64,000 nt of DNA from Xanthomonas cissicola (lineage in GTDB: Bacteria; Pseudomonadota; Gammaproteobacteria; Xanthomonadales; Xanthomonadaceae): contig NZ_VZPL01000006.1 of the NCBI RefSeq assembly GCF_008801575.1, positions 62,001 through 126,000 on the forward strand. Reading direction: 5' to 3'. Below the pieces are notes generated by a model. It had not been told where the DNA came from, searched no databases, and worked only from the letters and a program-made list of their open reading frames with translations. Of the stretch, positions 18,073 through 26,455 are shown one piece after another. Both the position numbers and the translations under genes were made by a program. Each line of letters opens with the position of its first letter. The first letter of the stretch is position 1.

Positions 18073-20763
18073 TCATTTCGCAGCCGCTGCCTCCTGCGGC
18101 TCCGGCGGCGCACCAGCCAGCGTGGCGGCCAGGTCGCGCACCTGTAGCGCCGATTGCAATTGCGCCAGCGCCGCCTTGCTGGTCACGCGTACGGTCAACG
18201 GCTCGCCCGGCAGCAGGTCGAAGGCGTTGTCCGAGAGCGTGGCATCCACATCGCCGAACGACAGCCATACCTCGCGCGCCAGCGTGTCGCTGGTCAGGGT
18301 GAGTGCGTAGCCATCGCCATCGGCACGCCACTGGCTGTCGATCTTCGCAGCCGGCAAGGCGAGCTGCTTGGCCGGCGCGAAGAACACCACCTCACGCGAC
18401 AGCAACGTGTCGCCGTCCAGCAGCTCGAACACCGCGTAGGTGCGCTTGGGATCGGCGCTGCCCAGCAATTGCTTGTCGCTGAAGTTGCCCACCTGTTGGC
18501 TGCTCAGCGCGTTGACGCTGGCTTTTTCCTCGCGCTTGCTCAGCACCTTGCCATCCATGCCCATCACCCGCATGCGCCAGCGTGCCGCCAGCGGGGTGGT
18601 GCGGTCGGACACCAGCGACACCTCGGTCTGGCCCTTGTCGTTGCGCAACGCGGCGATCATTTCCGGCGCGTAGAAGCGGCGTGCATGGTAGTGCAGCGCC
18701 TTCCAGCGGCCGTAGTAATCCACGCTGGACCACGACGCACCCTGCCACACATCGTTGAGCTGCCAGTACAGCGAACCCATCGACTGCGGGCGCGAGGCGC
18801 GCAGATGAGAGGCCGCGATGTTGATGCCTTCGGCCTGCATCAGCTGGCTCAGGTAGACGAAGCTTTCGAAATCCTTGGGCTCGCCGAATTCGCGGCGGAT
18901 GTAGAGCATCAGCCGCTTGTTGCCGTTGCCCTTGTCGAACTTCTGATGCACGCGCATCACCGGCGATTCCGGGTCCATGTCGCCGGGCTCGGCAAATGCA
19001 CGCACGGTGCGCATATCGGGGAACGACTGCAGGCCGTACTCGGACATGAAGCGCGGGGTGACGTTGAGGTATTCGGTGACCGGCAGGGCAGGGCCGCCCC
19101 ACACCTTCCAGTAATGCATGTCGCCATCGTTGGTCTGGTCGGCCGCGCCATCGAAATCGGTGCCGGGCGAGGTGGCCCAGTACGGCACATCGCTGTCGTA
19201 GGTGGCCACCACTTCGCGGAACACGGTGCCGAACAAGGTGGTCATGCCGCGTTCGATGCGGGTGCGTTCTTCCGGGTCCACCGACTGCTTGAACTTGACC
19301 CGGTCGCCCCAGTTTTCCCAACCGGTCTGCACTTCGTTGTTGCCGCACCACAACACGATACTGGGGTGATCGCGCAGCCGCTTGACCTGCTCGATCGCCT
19401 CCTGCCGGGTGTTCTCGCGGAACTCCACGTCGTATGGCGGTACCGCGCCGCCGAACATGAAGTCCTGCCAGATCATGATGCCAAGCTCGTCGGCGACGTC
19501 GTAAAAATAGTCGTCCTGGTAATGCCCGCCGCCCCACATGCGCAGCATGTTCATGTTGGCATCGCGCGCGTCCTGCAAGGTGCTGCGCATGCGCTCGTGC
19601 GTGACACGTGCGGGGAAGGCATCCAGCGGAATCAGGTTGGCCCCCTTGGCGAAGATCGGGATGCCGTTGATCACGATCTCCATGCTCTTGCCGAACCGGT
19701 CTTTTTCGCGACGCAGCTCCACCGAACGCAGGCCGGTGACGCGCTTGATCTGCTGGCTGTCGCCATCGGCATCGCGCACGCTAGCGACGAAGGTGTAGCG
19801 GTCCTGCGCGCCGTAACCGGCCGGAAACCAGCGCTTGGGATTGGCGATGCGCGCCGCCAGGTCGACGCGGTTCTGGCCGGGATCGACCACCGCGTCCTGG
19901 GTGAACTGGCCGACTTTTTGCCCATCCGGGCCCAGTACATCCAGCGTCACCTGCACCGGGCCGCTGCGGCCGGCCTGCAGGTCCAATTGCGCCTGCACTT
20001 GCGCACTGTGCGCATCCACCCGTTGCTGGGCGATATGCAGCCCGTCCACCCGCACGGCATCCCACGCTTCCACGCGCACATCCTTCCAGATGCCGGCGTT
20101 GACCATGCGCGGACCCCAGTCCCAACCGAAGTTGTACGGCGCCTTGCGCACATAGGTCGAGCTGTGCCGTGCCTCCGGCTCGTCCCCGAACGCCGAATCG
20201 TAGGCACCCGGCAGCGCATACGGCTGCTTGGCCAGCCACGGCTGGATTTTCTTGATCGGCGAATACAGCTTGACCTCCAGCAGGTTATCGCCGCGCTTGA
20301 GCAAGGATTTCGCGTCCACGCGCCACTGCCGGAACATGTTGTCGGCGCTGAGCAGCTGCTTGCCATTGAGGGTGACCTCGGCAAATGTGTCCAGGCCGTC
20401 GAACACCAACTCGACATGTTCGCGCTTGAGCGTGGCCGCATCGACAGTGAAGCGGGTCTGGTATTGCCAATCGCTCAGGCCGGCCCACTGGATCTTGCCT
20501 TCGTTGTCGCGATAGAACGGGTCGGGCACGATCTTGGCGGCGATCAGGTCGGTCTGCACCGCACCGGGCACCTGCGCCGGCAGCCACGCCGCTGCTTTCG
20601 GATACGTCTTGCCCTGCTCCTGACCCGGCACCAGCCGCACCCGCCAGCCGCCATCCAGCGTCACCGCCGTGGGCGGCGCTGCCCAGGCCTGCGAGATGGC
20701 CAAGGCCAGGGCAAGCCCGAGACGGGCGGGGGTGGGAACAACACGATGACGGGACAGGGGCAT
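18073..20763 (-). CDS. GH2 beta-mannosidase
   Basis: A secreted family-2 beta-mannosidase of 896 residues. A Sec signal (LGLALALAISQAWAAPP) is followed by the sugar-binding jelly-roll, Ig-like domain and TIM barrel of the mannosidase subgroup. CGNNE carries the acid/base Glu477 and MSEYGLQSFPDM carries the nucleophile Glu575; this last motif is typical of beta-mannosidases rather than beta-galactosidases. AGGAG lies a few bases before the ATG. The expected job is hydrolysis of the single Man-beta-1,4-GlcNAc bond at the N-glycan core once the other mannoses are gone. Only 21 bp separate it from the upstream GH20 gene, so they are probably co-transcribed. Confidence 0.93.
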   Translation of the reverse strand: MPLSRHRVVPTPARLGLALALAISQAWAAPPTAVTLDGGWRVRLVPGQEQGKTYPKAAAWLPAQVPGAVQTDLIAAKIVPDPFYRDNEGKIQWAGLSDWQYQTRFTVDAATLKREHVELVFDGLDTFAEVTLNGKQLLSADNMFRQWRVDAKSLLKRGDNLLEVKLYSPIKKIQPWLAKQPYALPGAYDSAFGDEPEARHSSTYVRKAPYNFGWDWGPRMVNAGIWKDVRVEAWDAVRVDGLHIAQQRVDAHSAQVQAQLDLQAGRSGPVQVTLDVLGPDGQKVGQFTQDAVVDPGQNRVDLAARIANPKRWFPAGYGAQDRYTFVASVRDADGDSQQIKRVTGLRSVELRREKDRFGKSMEIVINGIPIFAKGANLIPLDAFPARVTHERMRSTLQDARDANMNMLRMWGGGHYQDDYFYDVADELGIMIWQDFMFGGAVPPYDVEFRENTRQEAIEQVKRLRDHPSIVLWCGNNEVQTGWENWGDRVKFKQSVDPEERTRIERGMTTLFGTVFREVVATYDSDVPYWATSPGTDFDGAADQTNDGDMHYWKVWGGPALPVTEYLNVTPRFMSEYGLQSFPDMRTVRAFAEPGDMDPESPVMRVHQKFDKGNGNKRLMLYIRREFGEPKDFESFVYLSQLMQAEGINIAASHLRASRPQSMGSLYWQLNDVWQGASWSSVDYYGRWKALHYHARRFYAPEMIAALRNDKGQTEVSLVSDRTTPLAARWRMRVMGMDGKVLSKREEKASVNALSSQQVGNFSDKQLLGSADPKRTYAVFELLDGDTLLSREVVFFAPAKQLALPAAKIDSQWRADGDGYALTLTSDTLAREVWLSFGDVDATLSDNAFDLLPGEPLTVRVTSKAALAQLQSALQVRDLAATLAGAPPEPQEAAAAK

Positions 20764-20784
20764 GCGTGACTCTCCTAGGGTGGC

Positions 20785-23235
20785 TCAGCGCGTGGCGGCG
20801 GGGGGCGCCTGCGCAGTGGTTTCAATCAATTGAACGGCGCCGATGGCGTACAGGGGGCCGCGAATCGGCGCGGTGAAGCGCAGGCACAGATCGTGGACGC
20901 CGGTGCGTGCAGGCAGTGCGGTTTCCAGGGTGAATTGCTCGCCCAGGGTGTCGCTGCGCGGCAGCTGCACGCTGGCGATCAGATCGCCGTCGCAGCCCAG
21001 ACGCACTTCCAGCTCACCGCCGCGGGTTTTGGCCGGGTATTGCACGACCTTGGATTGCTCGTGCGCCAGGCCGAAGTTGTTGGGCAGGCGTGCGGCGTCG
21101 ATGCGGATTGCGCCGATACCGTCCAGCCGTGCCTGCGGATACAGGCGGCAGGCATGGAACAGGTCGACGTTGTACACCGGCGTGTCGGCGCCGGTCATCT
21201 CCGGCAGCAGCGGCAGCCGCAAGCCGAGCGCGCCGGTTTCGACGCAGTGCTGCAGTCCCTGCGTATCCACCCGCAACAAACTGGCGCGATCGAAGGTACG
21301 GCTGCGCGTGGCCGCCAGCGGCGTGCCGTTCGCATCGAACGCCGTGGCCTTGACCGTGGTCGGCAAGCGAATCGTCAACGGCGCGCTGTAGCGCGGCGAT
21401 GCCGGCGTGGGCTCGCTGCCGTCGATGGTGTAGTGCAGCGTGCCCGCGCCGGCTTGCGTGCTCAGTGTCACCTTGGCCGGCCCGCCGGCGAGCACCGGAT
21501 TGGGTCCGCCTTCCAGCGCGATATCGGCAGCGAAGGCGCCGTCGCTGTAATCGATGCCCAGCGCCTTGTAGCGCTGCAGCTGCGCCGGCATGCGGGCCAG
21601 AAAGCTGTTCCAGTTGCGCGCTGCCGGCGGCGACCAGGTCACTTCCGCTATTGCAGATAAACGTGGGGACAAGGCGTGATCCACATGCCACTGCGAGGGG
21701 ATGTATTCGGACCACAACGCGCCTTGTGCGCCCAGTACATGCCTGGCCTGTTCGGCGCTGAGCTCGGCCGGCACCGGGTCGAATGCGTAGACCTTCGACA
21801 GCGGCAACACCGTGAGGCGACCGTTCGGTTCGTCGCTGCGGGTGGTCTGCAGGTTGTCCAGATACAGCCAGTCGCCCGGCGCCAGCACCACATCGTGGCC
21901 TTGCTGTGCTGCAGTCACCGCGCCTTCGATGCCGCGCCACGACATCACCGACGCACTGGCCGGCACGCCGCCTTCCAGAATTTCATCCCAGCCGATCATG
22001 CGCCGGCCGTGCTGGGTGAGGTAGGCCGCCAGCTGTTCGTTGAACCAGCCCTGCATCGCATGCGCGTCCTTGACCCCGAGCTTGCGCATCTGCGCGCGCA
22101 CCGCCGGCGAGGCTTCCCATTGATCCTTCACCGCCTCATCGCCACCGATGTGGATGTAGGTCGATGGGAACAAGGTCAGCACTTCGTCCAGCACGTTGGT
22201 GATGAAGGTCAGGCTACGTTCGCTGGTGTTGAACAGATACAGGTTGACGCCCCAGTCCACGCCCACCTGCGTGCGTGCGCCGGGTACGCCCACTTCTTCG
22301 GGGTAGGCGGCAACGGCTGCCTGTGCATGGCCGGGCATGTCCAGTTCCGGCAGCACCGTGATATGCAGGCGCGCCGCATAGGCGACGATCTCGCTGATCT
22401 GTTCCTGGATGTAGAAGCCGCCATAACGCTGCGGCGTGCCGTGCTGGCCGGCGCCGGGCGGTGTGCGCCATGCGCCTACCTCGGTGAGCTTGGGATAGCG
22501 CTTGATCTCGATGCGCCAGCCCTGGTCATCGGTGAGATGCCAATGCAGCACGTTGAGCTTGTGCAGGGCCATCGTATCGAGCACATGCTTGACCGTGTCC
22601 ACGTCATGGAAATGCCGGGCCACATCCAGGTGCTGGCCGCGCCAGCTGAAACGCGGCCAGTCGCGAATCGCCACCGCCGGCAGCTGGACCTCGCCCTTGC
22701 GTGCATCCGGTGTCATCAATTGCCAGGCGCTGATTGCGCCGTACAACAAGCCGGCGCCATCGCGCGCGGCGATGCGCACGCCCCTGGCGTCGGCCTCCAG
22801 GCTGTAGCCTTCCTTGTGCGCTACCGGCGCCTGCGCGCTGCGCTCCAGGCGGATGCTGCCCGGCGATGCGCTGGTTTCGGCGCGCACTTCCAACCGCAGC
22901 CCGCGTGTGCGTTGCAGCAAATCGGCCAGATGTTCGGCACTGCGGCGTGCATCGGCATCGCCGGGTACGATCGAGATCACCGTGCCGGCGCCCACCGTGA
23001 AGCTGCCGCTACCGCGTTTGACCTCGACTGCTGCGGGAATCAGTGGCAACGGGGTACCCGCAGTGTCTGCGGTTGCGGCAGCAGGTGCGCCCGCGGTGGC
23101 AGCGGCCGGCGAGGTGCCTGGCGCACGTTGACCGCAGCCGGCCAGCGACACTGCTGCGAACGCAAGCGCAAGCAGGCGCGAGGAGAACGGCGCGACGGCT
23201 GTCAGGCGTGCGGTGGGTGCGGAGTTCGACGTCAT
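20785..23235 (-). CDS. GH20 beta-N-acetylhexosaminidase, lipoprotein
   Basis: A family-20 beta-hexosaminidase of 816 residues. I use the ATG at 23235, which gives a lipoprotein signal (LLALAFAAVSLAGCG) with the lipidated Cys34; Gly at +2 argues against inner-membrane retention. A proline/alanine-rich linker leads to the GH20b domain, then the barrel with HIGGDEAVK, holding the Asp366-Glu367 catalytic pair for substrate-assisted catalysis. A C-terminal chitobiase-like region (YTIDGSEPTPASPRYSAPL) and a further beta-rich domain follow. It should remove terminal GlcNAc from N-glycan antennae or chitobiose. A terminator-like hairpin separates it from the upstream GH18 gene. Confidence 0.93.
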   Translation of the reverse strand: MTSNSAPTARLTAVAPFSSRLLALAFAAVSLAGCGQRAPGTSPAAATAGAPAAATADTAGTPLPLIPAAVEVKRGSGSFTVGAGTVISIVPGDADARRSAEHLADLLQRTRGLRLEVRAETSASPGSIRLERSAQAPVAHKEGYSLEADARGVRIAARDGAGLLYGAISAWQLMTPDARKGEVQLPAVAIRDWPRFSWRGQHLDVARHFHDVDTVKHVLDTMALHKLNVLHWHLTDDQGWRIEIKRYPKLTEVGAWRTPPGAGQHGTPQRYGGFYIQEQISEIVAYAARLHITVLPELDMPGHAQAAVAAYPEEVGVPGARTQVGVDWGVNLYLFNTSERSLTFITNVLDEVLTLFPSTYIHIGGDEAVKDQWEASPAVRAQMRKLGVKDAHAMQGWFNEQLAAYLTQHGRRMIGWDEILEGGVPASASVMSWRGIEGAVTAAQQGHDVVLAPGDWLYLDNLQTTRSDEPNGRLTVLPLSKVYAFDPVPAELSAEQARHVLGAQGALWSEYIPSQWHVDHALSPRLSAIAEVTWSPPAARNWNSFLARMPAQLQRYKALGIDYSDGAFAADIALEGGPNPVLAGGPAKVTLSTQAGAGTLHYTIDGSEPTPASPRYSAPLTIRLPTTVKATAFDANGTPLAATRSRTFDRASLLRVDTQGLQHCVETGALGLRLPLLPEMTGADTPVYNVDLFHACRLYPQARLDGIGAIRIDAARLPNNFGLAHEQSKVVQYPAKTRGGELEVRLGCDGDLIASVQLPRSDTLGEQFTLETALPARTGVHDLCLRFTAPIRGPLYAIGAVQLIETTAQAPPAATR

Positions 23236-23387
23236 GCAATCACATCCCGGTATGGCGGCGGTACACGGCAGCCACGCACAGTAGCAAAGCCGTGTCGGAA
23301 GACGCAGTGACTGGCGCACGCTTGGTCCCGCTGCGCAGCGTGGGCACCGCGTGGTCATGCGATCACGTCAGGGGCGTCGGTCGCTGC

Positions 23388-23458
23388 AAAACGGGCGCGG
23401 GCAACGCTGGAATCGGAATGCAGCCACGCAGTCCGATTCCTTGCACCAGCCGCGCCCG
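23388..23458 (-). terminator. Nested double hairpin between GH18 and GH20
   Basis: Outer arms CGGGCGCGG (23392-23400) and CCGCGCCCG (23450-23458) enclose inner arms GGAATCGGA (23409-23417) and TCCGATTCC (23432-23440). On the minus strand the outer stem is followed at once by TTTT (23391-23388). It lies 34 bp past the GH18 stop and can act as a terminator or attenuator, reducing GH20 and downstream transcription relative to GH29-GH18. Confidence 0.6.
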
Positions 23459-23492
23459 CCTGATCACTGTGCCATCGTAGCGTCGGCTGCGC

Positions 23493-24560
23493 TTAGCGCT
23501 GCGCGGTCGGTAGCTCGTCCCACACCTTCGGGTCTTCGGCGCCCAGCACCCAGCAGCTGAAGCCTTCCAGGCCGTATTGCTTGGTCAGCTCGTAACGTGC
23601 CTTGAAGCTGCGCGCGTCCGGGCGGAACACCCACTCGCGCATGTCGTCGCGATAGAAGTAGAACCACGATTCCTGCTCGACCGGATCCCACTGCACGGTG
23701 GCGTTCTGTTCCTGCGCCAGCGGGAATGACTCGTCTGCATCGATATACGTTGCGGAAATGTTCGATGCCTCGGTGCCGTCTTCCTTCACCGGGTTGCCGG
23801 TGTACCAGCGGTAGCCGTAGGTGGCGATGCCCAGCGATAGCTTGTCCTTCGGCACCTGGGTGATGGCGTAATCCAGGTGCTTCTTCATCCACACCATGCC
23901 ATCGACCGGGCCCGGCGTGGTCCAGCGCGTGTGCTGGTCGTAGGTCATCAGGCTGACCAGATCCACCGCCTGGCCCAGCGCCTTGAGGTCGTACGCACCG
24001 CGCCAGTATTCCCACATCCACTTGGAGAACTGGCCGCCTTCGGCATAACCCGGTGCATTCGGCACCACGGCGACCGACATCTTGAAACCGGCCTTGTGCA
24101 GCGCATCTGCGGTCTGCTTGACCATCAGCGTGTAGGCGTCGCGGTCGGTCCAGGCGATGTTTTCGAAATCGAACTGGAAGCCGTAGTACTTGTGCTGCTT
24201 GCCGTGGATGAGCAGCGATTCGATCATGCGCTTCTTGGCGGCTTCGTCATGCATCAGCTTGTGGAAGCCTTCGCGACCGGTCGTCATCGACAGGATCGGC
24301 ATCACCCGCAGCTTGTGCTGCTTGGCGATGTCGTACAGGTACATGTTGGGGGTGCCGTTGACCAGGCCGTTCTGGTCCACGCCGTACCAGGTGGGCACCA
24401 CCACATCGATCTTGTCGACGTTGGCAATGAACGAGTTGGTCGATTTCTGCGTGTTCATCAGATAGAACAACGCCGTGGGGTTTTTGGCCAAGGCCGGGGC
24501 GCAGGCAAATGCCAGCGCGAGCAACATCCAGGTCAATCGCTTGCTCATGAAAGACAACAT
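23493..24560 (-). CDS. GH18 endo-beta-N-acetylglucosaminidase/chitinase-like protein
   Basis: A secreted family-18 glycosidase of 355 residues with a signal peptide (LTWMLLALAFACAPALA). The family active-site strand reads YGFQFDFENI, with Asp131 and the catalytic Glu133; the canonical DGxDxDxE loses its first positions. LMTYDQHT and the late WVLGAEDPKVW also fit GH18. There is a second in-frame ATG at 24548 (MSKRLTW), and either could be the start. It begins 3 bp after the GH29 stop. In an N-glycan locus the likely reaction is cleavage within the GlcNAc-GlcNAc core (ENGase-like), possibly at the cell surface, but chitinase-like or YaaH-like activity is not excluded. Confidence 0.85.
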   Translation of the reverse strand: MLSFMSKRLTWMLLALAFACAPALAKNPTALFYLMNTQKSTNSFIANVDKIDVVVPTWYGVDQNGLVNGTPNMYLYDIAKQHKLRVMPILSMTTGREGFHKLMHDEAAKKRMIESLLIHGKQHKYYGFQFDFENIAWTDRDAYTLMVKQTADALHKAGFKMSVAVVPNAPGYAEGGQFSKWMWEYWRGAYDLKALGQAVDLVSLMTYDQHTRWTTPGPVDGMVWMKKHLDYAITQVPKDKLSLGIATYGYRWYTGNPVKEDGTEASNISATYIDADESFPLAQEQNATVQWDPVEQESWFYFYRDDMREWVFRPDARSFKARYELTKQYGLEGFSCWVLGAEDPKVWDELPTAQR

Positions 24561-24563
24561 CCG

Positions 24564-26249
24564 TCAGGGAGTGGGGGAGGAGAGGTCGATGCGGAACACA
24601 TAGGCACTTTCGCCAACCGGCTTGGCCGGCAGGCGCAGATGCAGGCCGTCGGCCCGTTGTTCGAACGGGATCTTCTTGCCGTTTGCCAGCAAGGTCACCG
24701 CGTGCACGCCGTCGGCGGCCTTGAGCGAGCGGATCACCGCCTCGCCGTTGCTGGGCCAGCCGAGTTCGATCGCATACAGCGCGCCATCGCGCGCAGTGAA
24801 GCGGAAATCCTCGGCCGTGTACGGCTTGGTCTTGATGTCCTGGAAAGTGCCGCCCACCACTTCGGTGGGGCCTTCGCCATACACGCGCCACGGCTTGCTG
24901 TCGTAGATCGCGCCGCCGTTGGTCTTGAGCCACTTGCCGATCGCCAGCAGGATGCCGCGCTCGGTCTCCGGAATCGAACCATCGGCGCGCGGGCCGATGT
25001 TGAGCATCAGGTTGCCGTTCTTGGCCACCACGTCGGCCAGCATGTGGATGATGAAGGTGGGCGACTTGTAGGTGTCGTTTTCGATATAGCCCCACGAGGC
25101 GTTGCTTACCGAGGTGTCGGTCTGCCAATGCGTGGGGTGGATGCCGGTGAGCTGGCCGCGCTCGATATCCAGCGTGCCTGCACCTTCGGGGAAGGCGCCC
25201 AGCTTGTAGTTCACCACCACGCCGCGGTCTGCTTCGGTACGCGCCGCGCCCTGGTTGTAGTAATACGCCAGCATCGTCGGCAGGCTGCGGCGGAAGGTGG
25301 GGTGGGCAATCCACCAATCGAAATAGATCAGGTCCGGTTGATAGGTGTCGATCAACTCGGTGGTGCGCGCCAGCCAATCGTCCAGCCAGGCCTGCGAGAC
25401 CGGTGTCCAGTCGTTGGCCACATCGGCATCGTCCTTGCCCGGCAGGCGCACCTGCGCCGGACCATACAGCGCGGCGTAACGCGGATCGTTGACGTCCGAA
25501 TCGAAGGTGCGCCCGCCATCGAAGAACCAGTTGTGTTCGGCGCGGTGCGATGACAGCCCGAAATGCAGCCCCTGTGCGCGGATGGCCTTGGACAACTCGC
25601 CCAGCAGGTCGCGCTTGGGCCCCATCTTCATTGCGGTCCAGTCGGACAATTTGGAATCGTACAGCGCAAAACCGTCGTGGTGCTCGGCCACCGGCACTAC
25701 ATAGCGCGCGCCGGATTGCCGGAACAGCTTGGCCCAGCCAGTCGGGTCGAACTTGGGCGCGGTGAACTTGGGAATCAGATCCTTGTAGCCGGAACTCGCC
25801 TGCGGCCCGTAGGTCGCCACGTGATGGGCAAATTCCTTGGAGCCTTGCAGATACATGTTGCGCGAATACCACTCGCTGCCGAACGCCGGCACCGAGAACA
25901 CGCCCCAGTGGATGAAGATGCCGAACTTGGCGTTGTCGTACCACGCCGGCGATTGATAGGCCTTCAGTGCGGCCCAGTCGGGACGGAACGGGCCCTTGCG
26001 TGCGCCGGCTTCGGCTTCGCGCACCAGACGTTCGCGTTCGGGCGCATAGGCAGCGGTGGCATCGAGCCACTGCTGGTCGATCGCCTCGGGGCTGAGCGTG
26101 GTGGCGGTAGGGGCGGTCGGCGATTGCGCCGCGTTGACGTGCAGCGCGGGCAGCGCGAGCAACAGAGCGAACGCGAGCATTCGGCTCCTGGGTGCAGCTC
26201 CGGCGTGGCGGCGGGATGGAGCCGCGAACTGGCGGCTATCGGTCGTCAT
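24564..26249 (-). CDS. GH29 alpha-L-fucosidase
   Basis: A family-29 retaining alpha-L-fucosidase of 561 residues. A long basic N-region precedes the hydrophobic core (MLAFALLLALPALHVNAA), so a Sec signal of about 40 residues is likely. Family blocks are KFGIFIHWGVFSVPAF, EHHDGFALYDS, and LIYFDWWIAHPTF with the nucleophile Asp311. A beta-sandwich C-terminal domain follows. AGGAG lies ten bases before the ATG. Expected substrates are core alpha-1,3-fucose or Lewis-a alpha-1,4-fucose of plant N-glycans. It is the first gene after the receptor terminator, and GH18 follows after 3 bp. Confidence 0.93.
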   Translation of the reverse strand: MTTDSRQFAAPSRRHAGAAPRSRMLAFALLLALPALHVNAAQSPTAPTATTLSPEAIDQQWLDATAAYAPERERLVREAEAGARKGPFRPDWAALKAYQSPAWYDNAKFGIFIHWGVFSVPAFGSEWYSRNMYLQGSKEFAHHVATYGPQASSGYKDLIPKFTAPKFDPTGWAKLFRQSGARYVVPVAEHHDGFALYDSKLSDWTAMKMGPKRDLLGELSKAIRAQGLHFGLSSHRAEHNWFFDGGRTFDSDVNDPRYAALYGPAQVRLPGKDDADVANDWTPVSQAWLDDWLARTTELIDTYQPDLIYFDWWIAHPTFRRSLPTMLAYYYNQGAARTEADRGVVVNYKLGAFPEGAGTLDIERGQLTGIHPTHWQTDTSVSNASWGYIENDTYKSPTFIIHMLADVVAKNGNLMLNIGPRADGSIPETERGILLAIGKWLKTNGGAIYDSKPWRVYGEGPTEVVGGTFQDIKTKPYTAEDFRFTARDGALYAIELGWPSNGEAVIRSLKAADGVHAVTLLANGKKIPFEQRADGLHLRLPAKPVGESAYVFRIDLSSPTP

Positions 26250-26406
26250 GGGAACTGCACTCCTGTAAGCGAAACGCGTCGGTCATGCTGCGGCCGCGCG
26301 TAGATGGCGAAAGCGGGCCTGGCCACGCCCCCTCGGCGGCGAAGGGCGTGGCCAGTACCACTCCTTGTTGCGACATCGACCTGCCGCTGCGGACAGCGAC
26401 AGGTCC

Positions 26407-26445
26407 AAAAAAAAAGCGCGCCACCGTGGAGGGTCGGTGGCGCGC
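26407..26445 (-). terminator. Rho-independent terminator of the TonB receptor gene
   Basis: The stem GCGCGCCACC / GGTGGCGCGC (26416-26425 and 26436-26445) has a 10-base loop and is followed on the minus strand by nine T (26415-26407). It starts 10 bp past the receptor stop, so GH29 and later genes need readthrough or their own promoter in the 160 bp that follow. Confidence 0.92.
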
Positions 26446-26455
26446 CGGGACTACA

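Noticed and set aside
15285-20769. Very long plus-strand open frames antisense to the GH3 and GH2 genes (over 850 codons each)
   Set aside because: They are composition shadows of GC-rich genes: no family motifs, unnatural amino-acid content, and strong evidence for the minus-strand genes.
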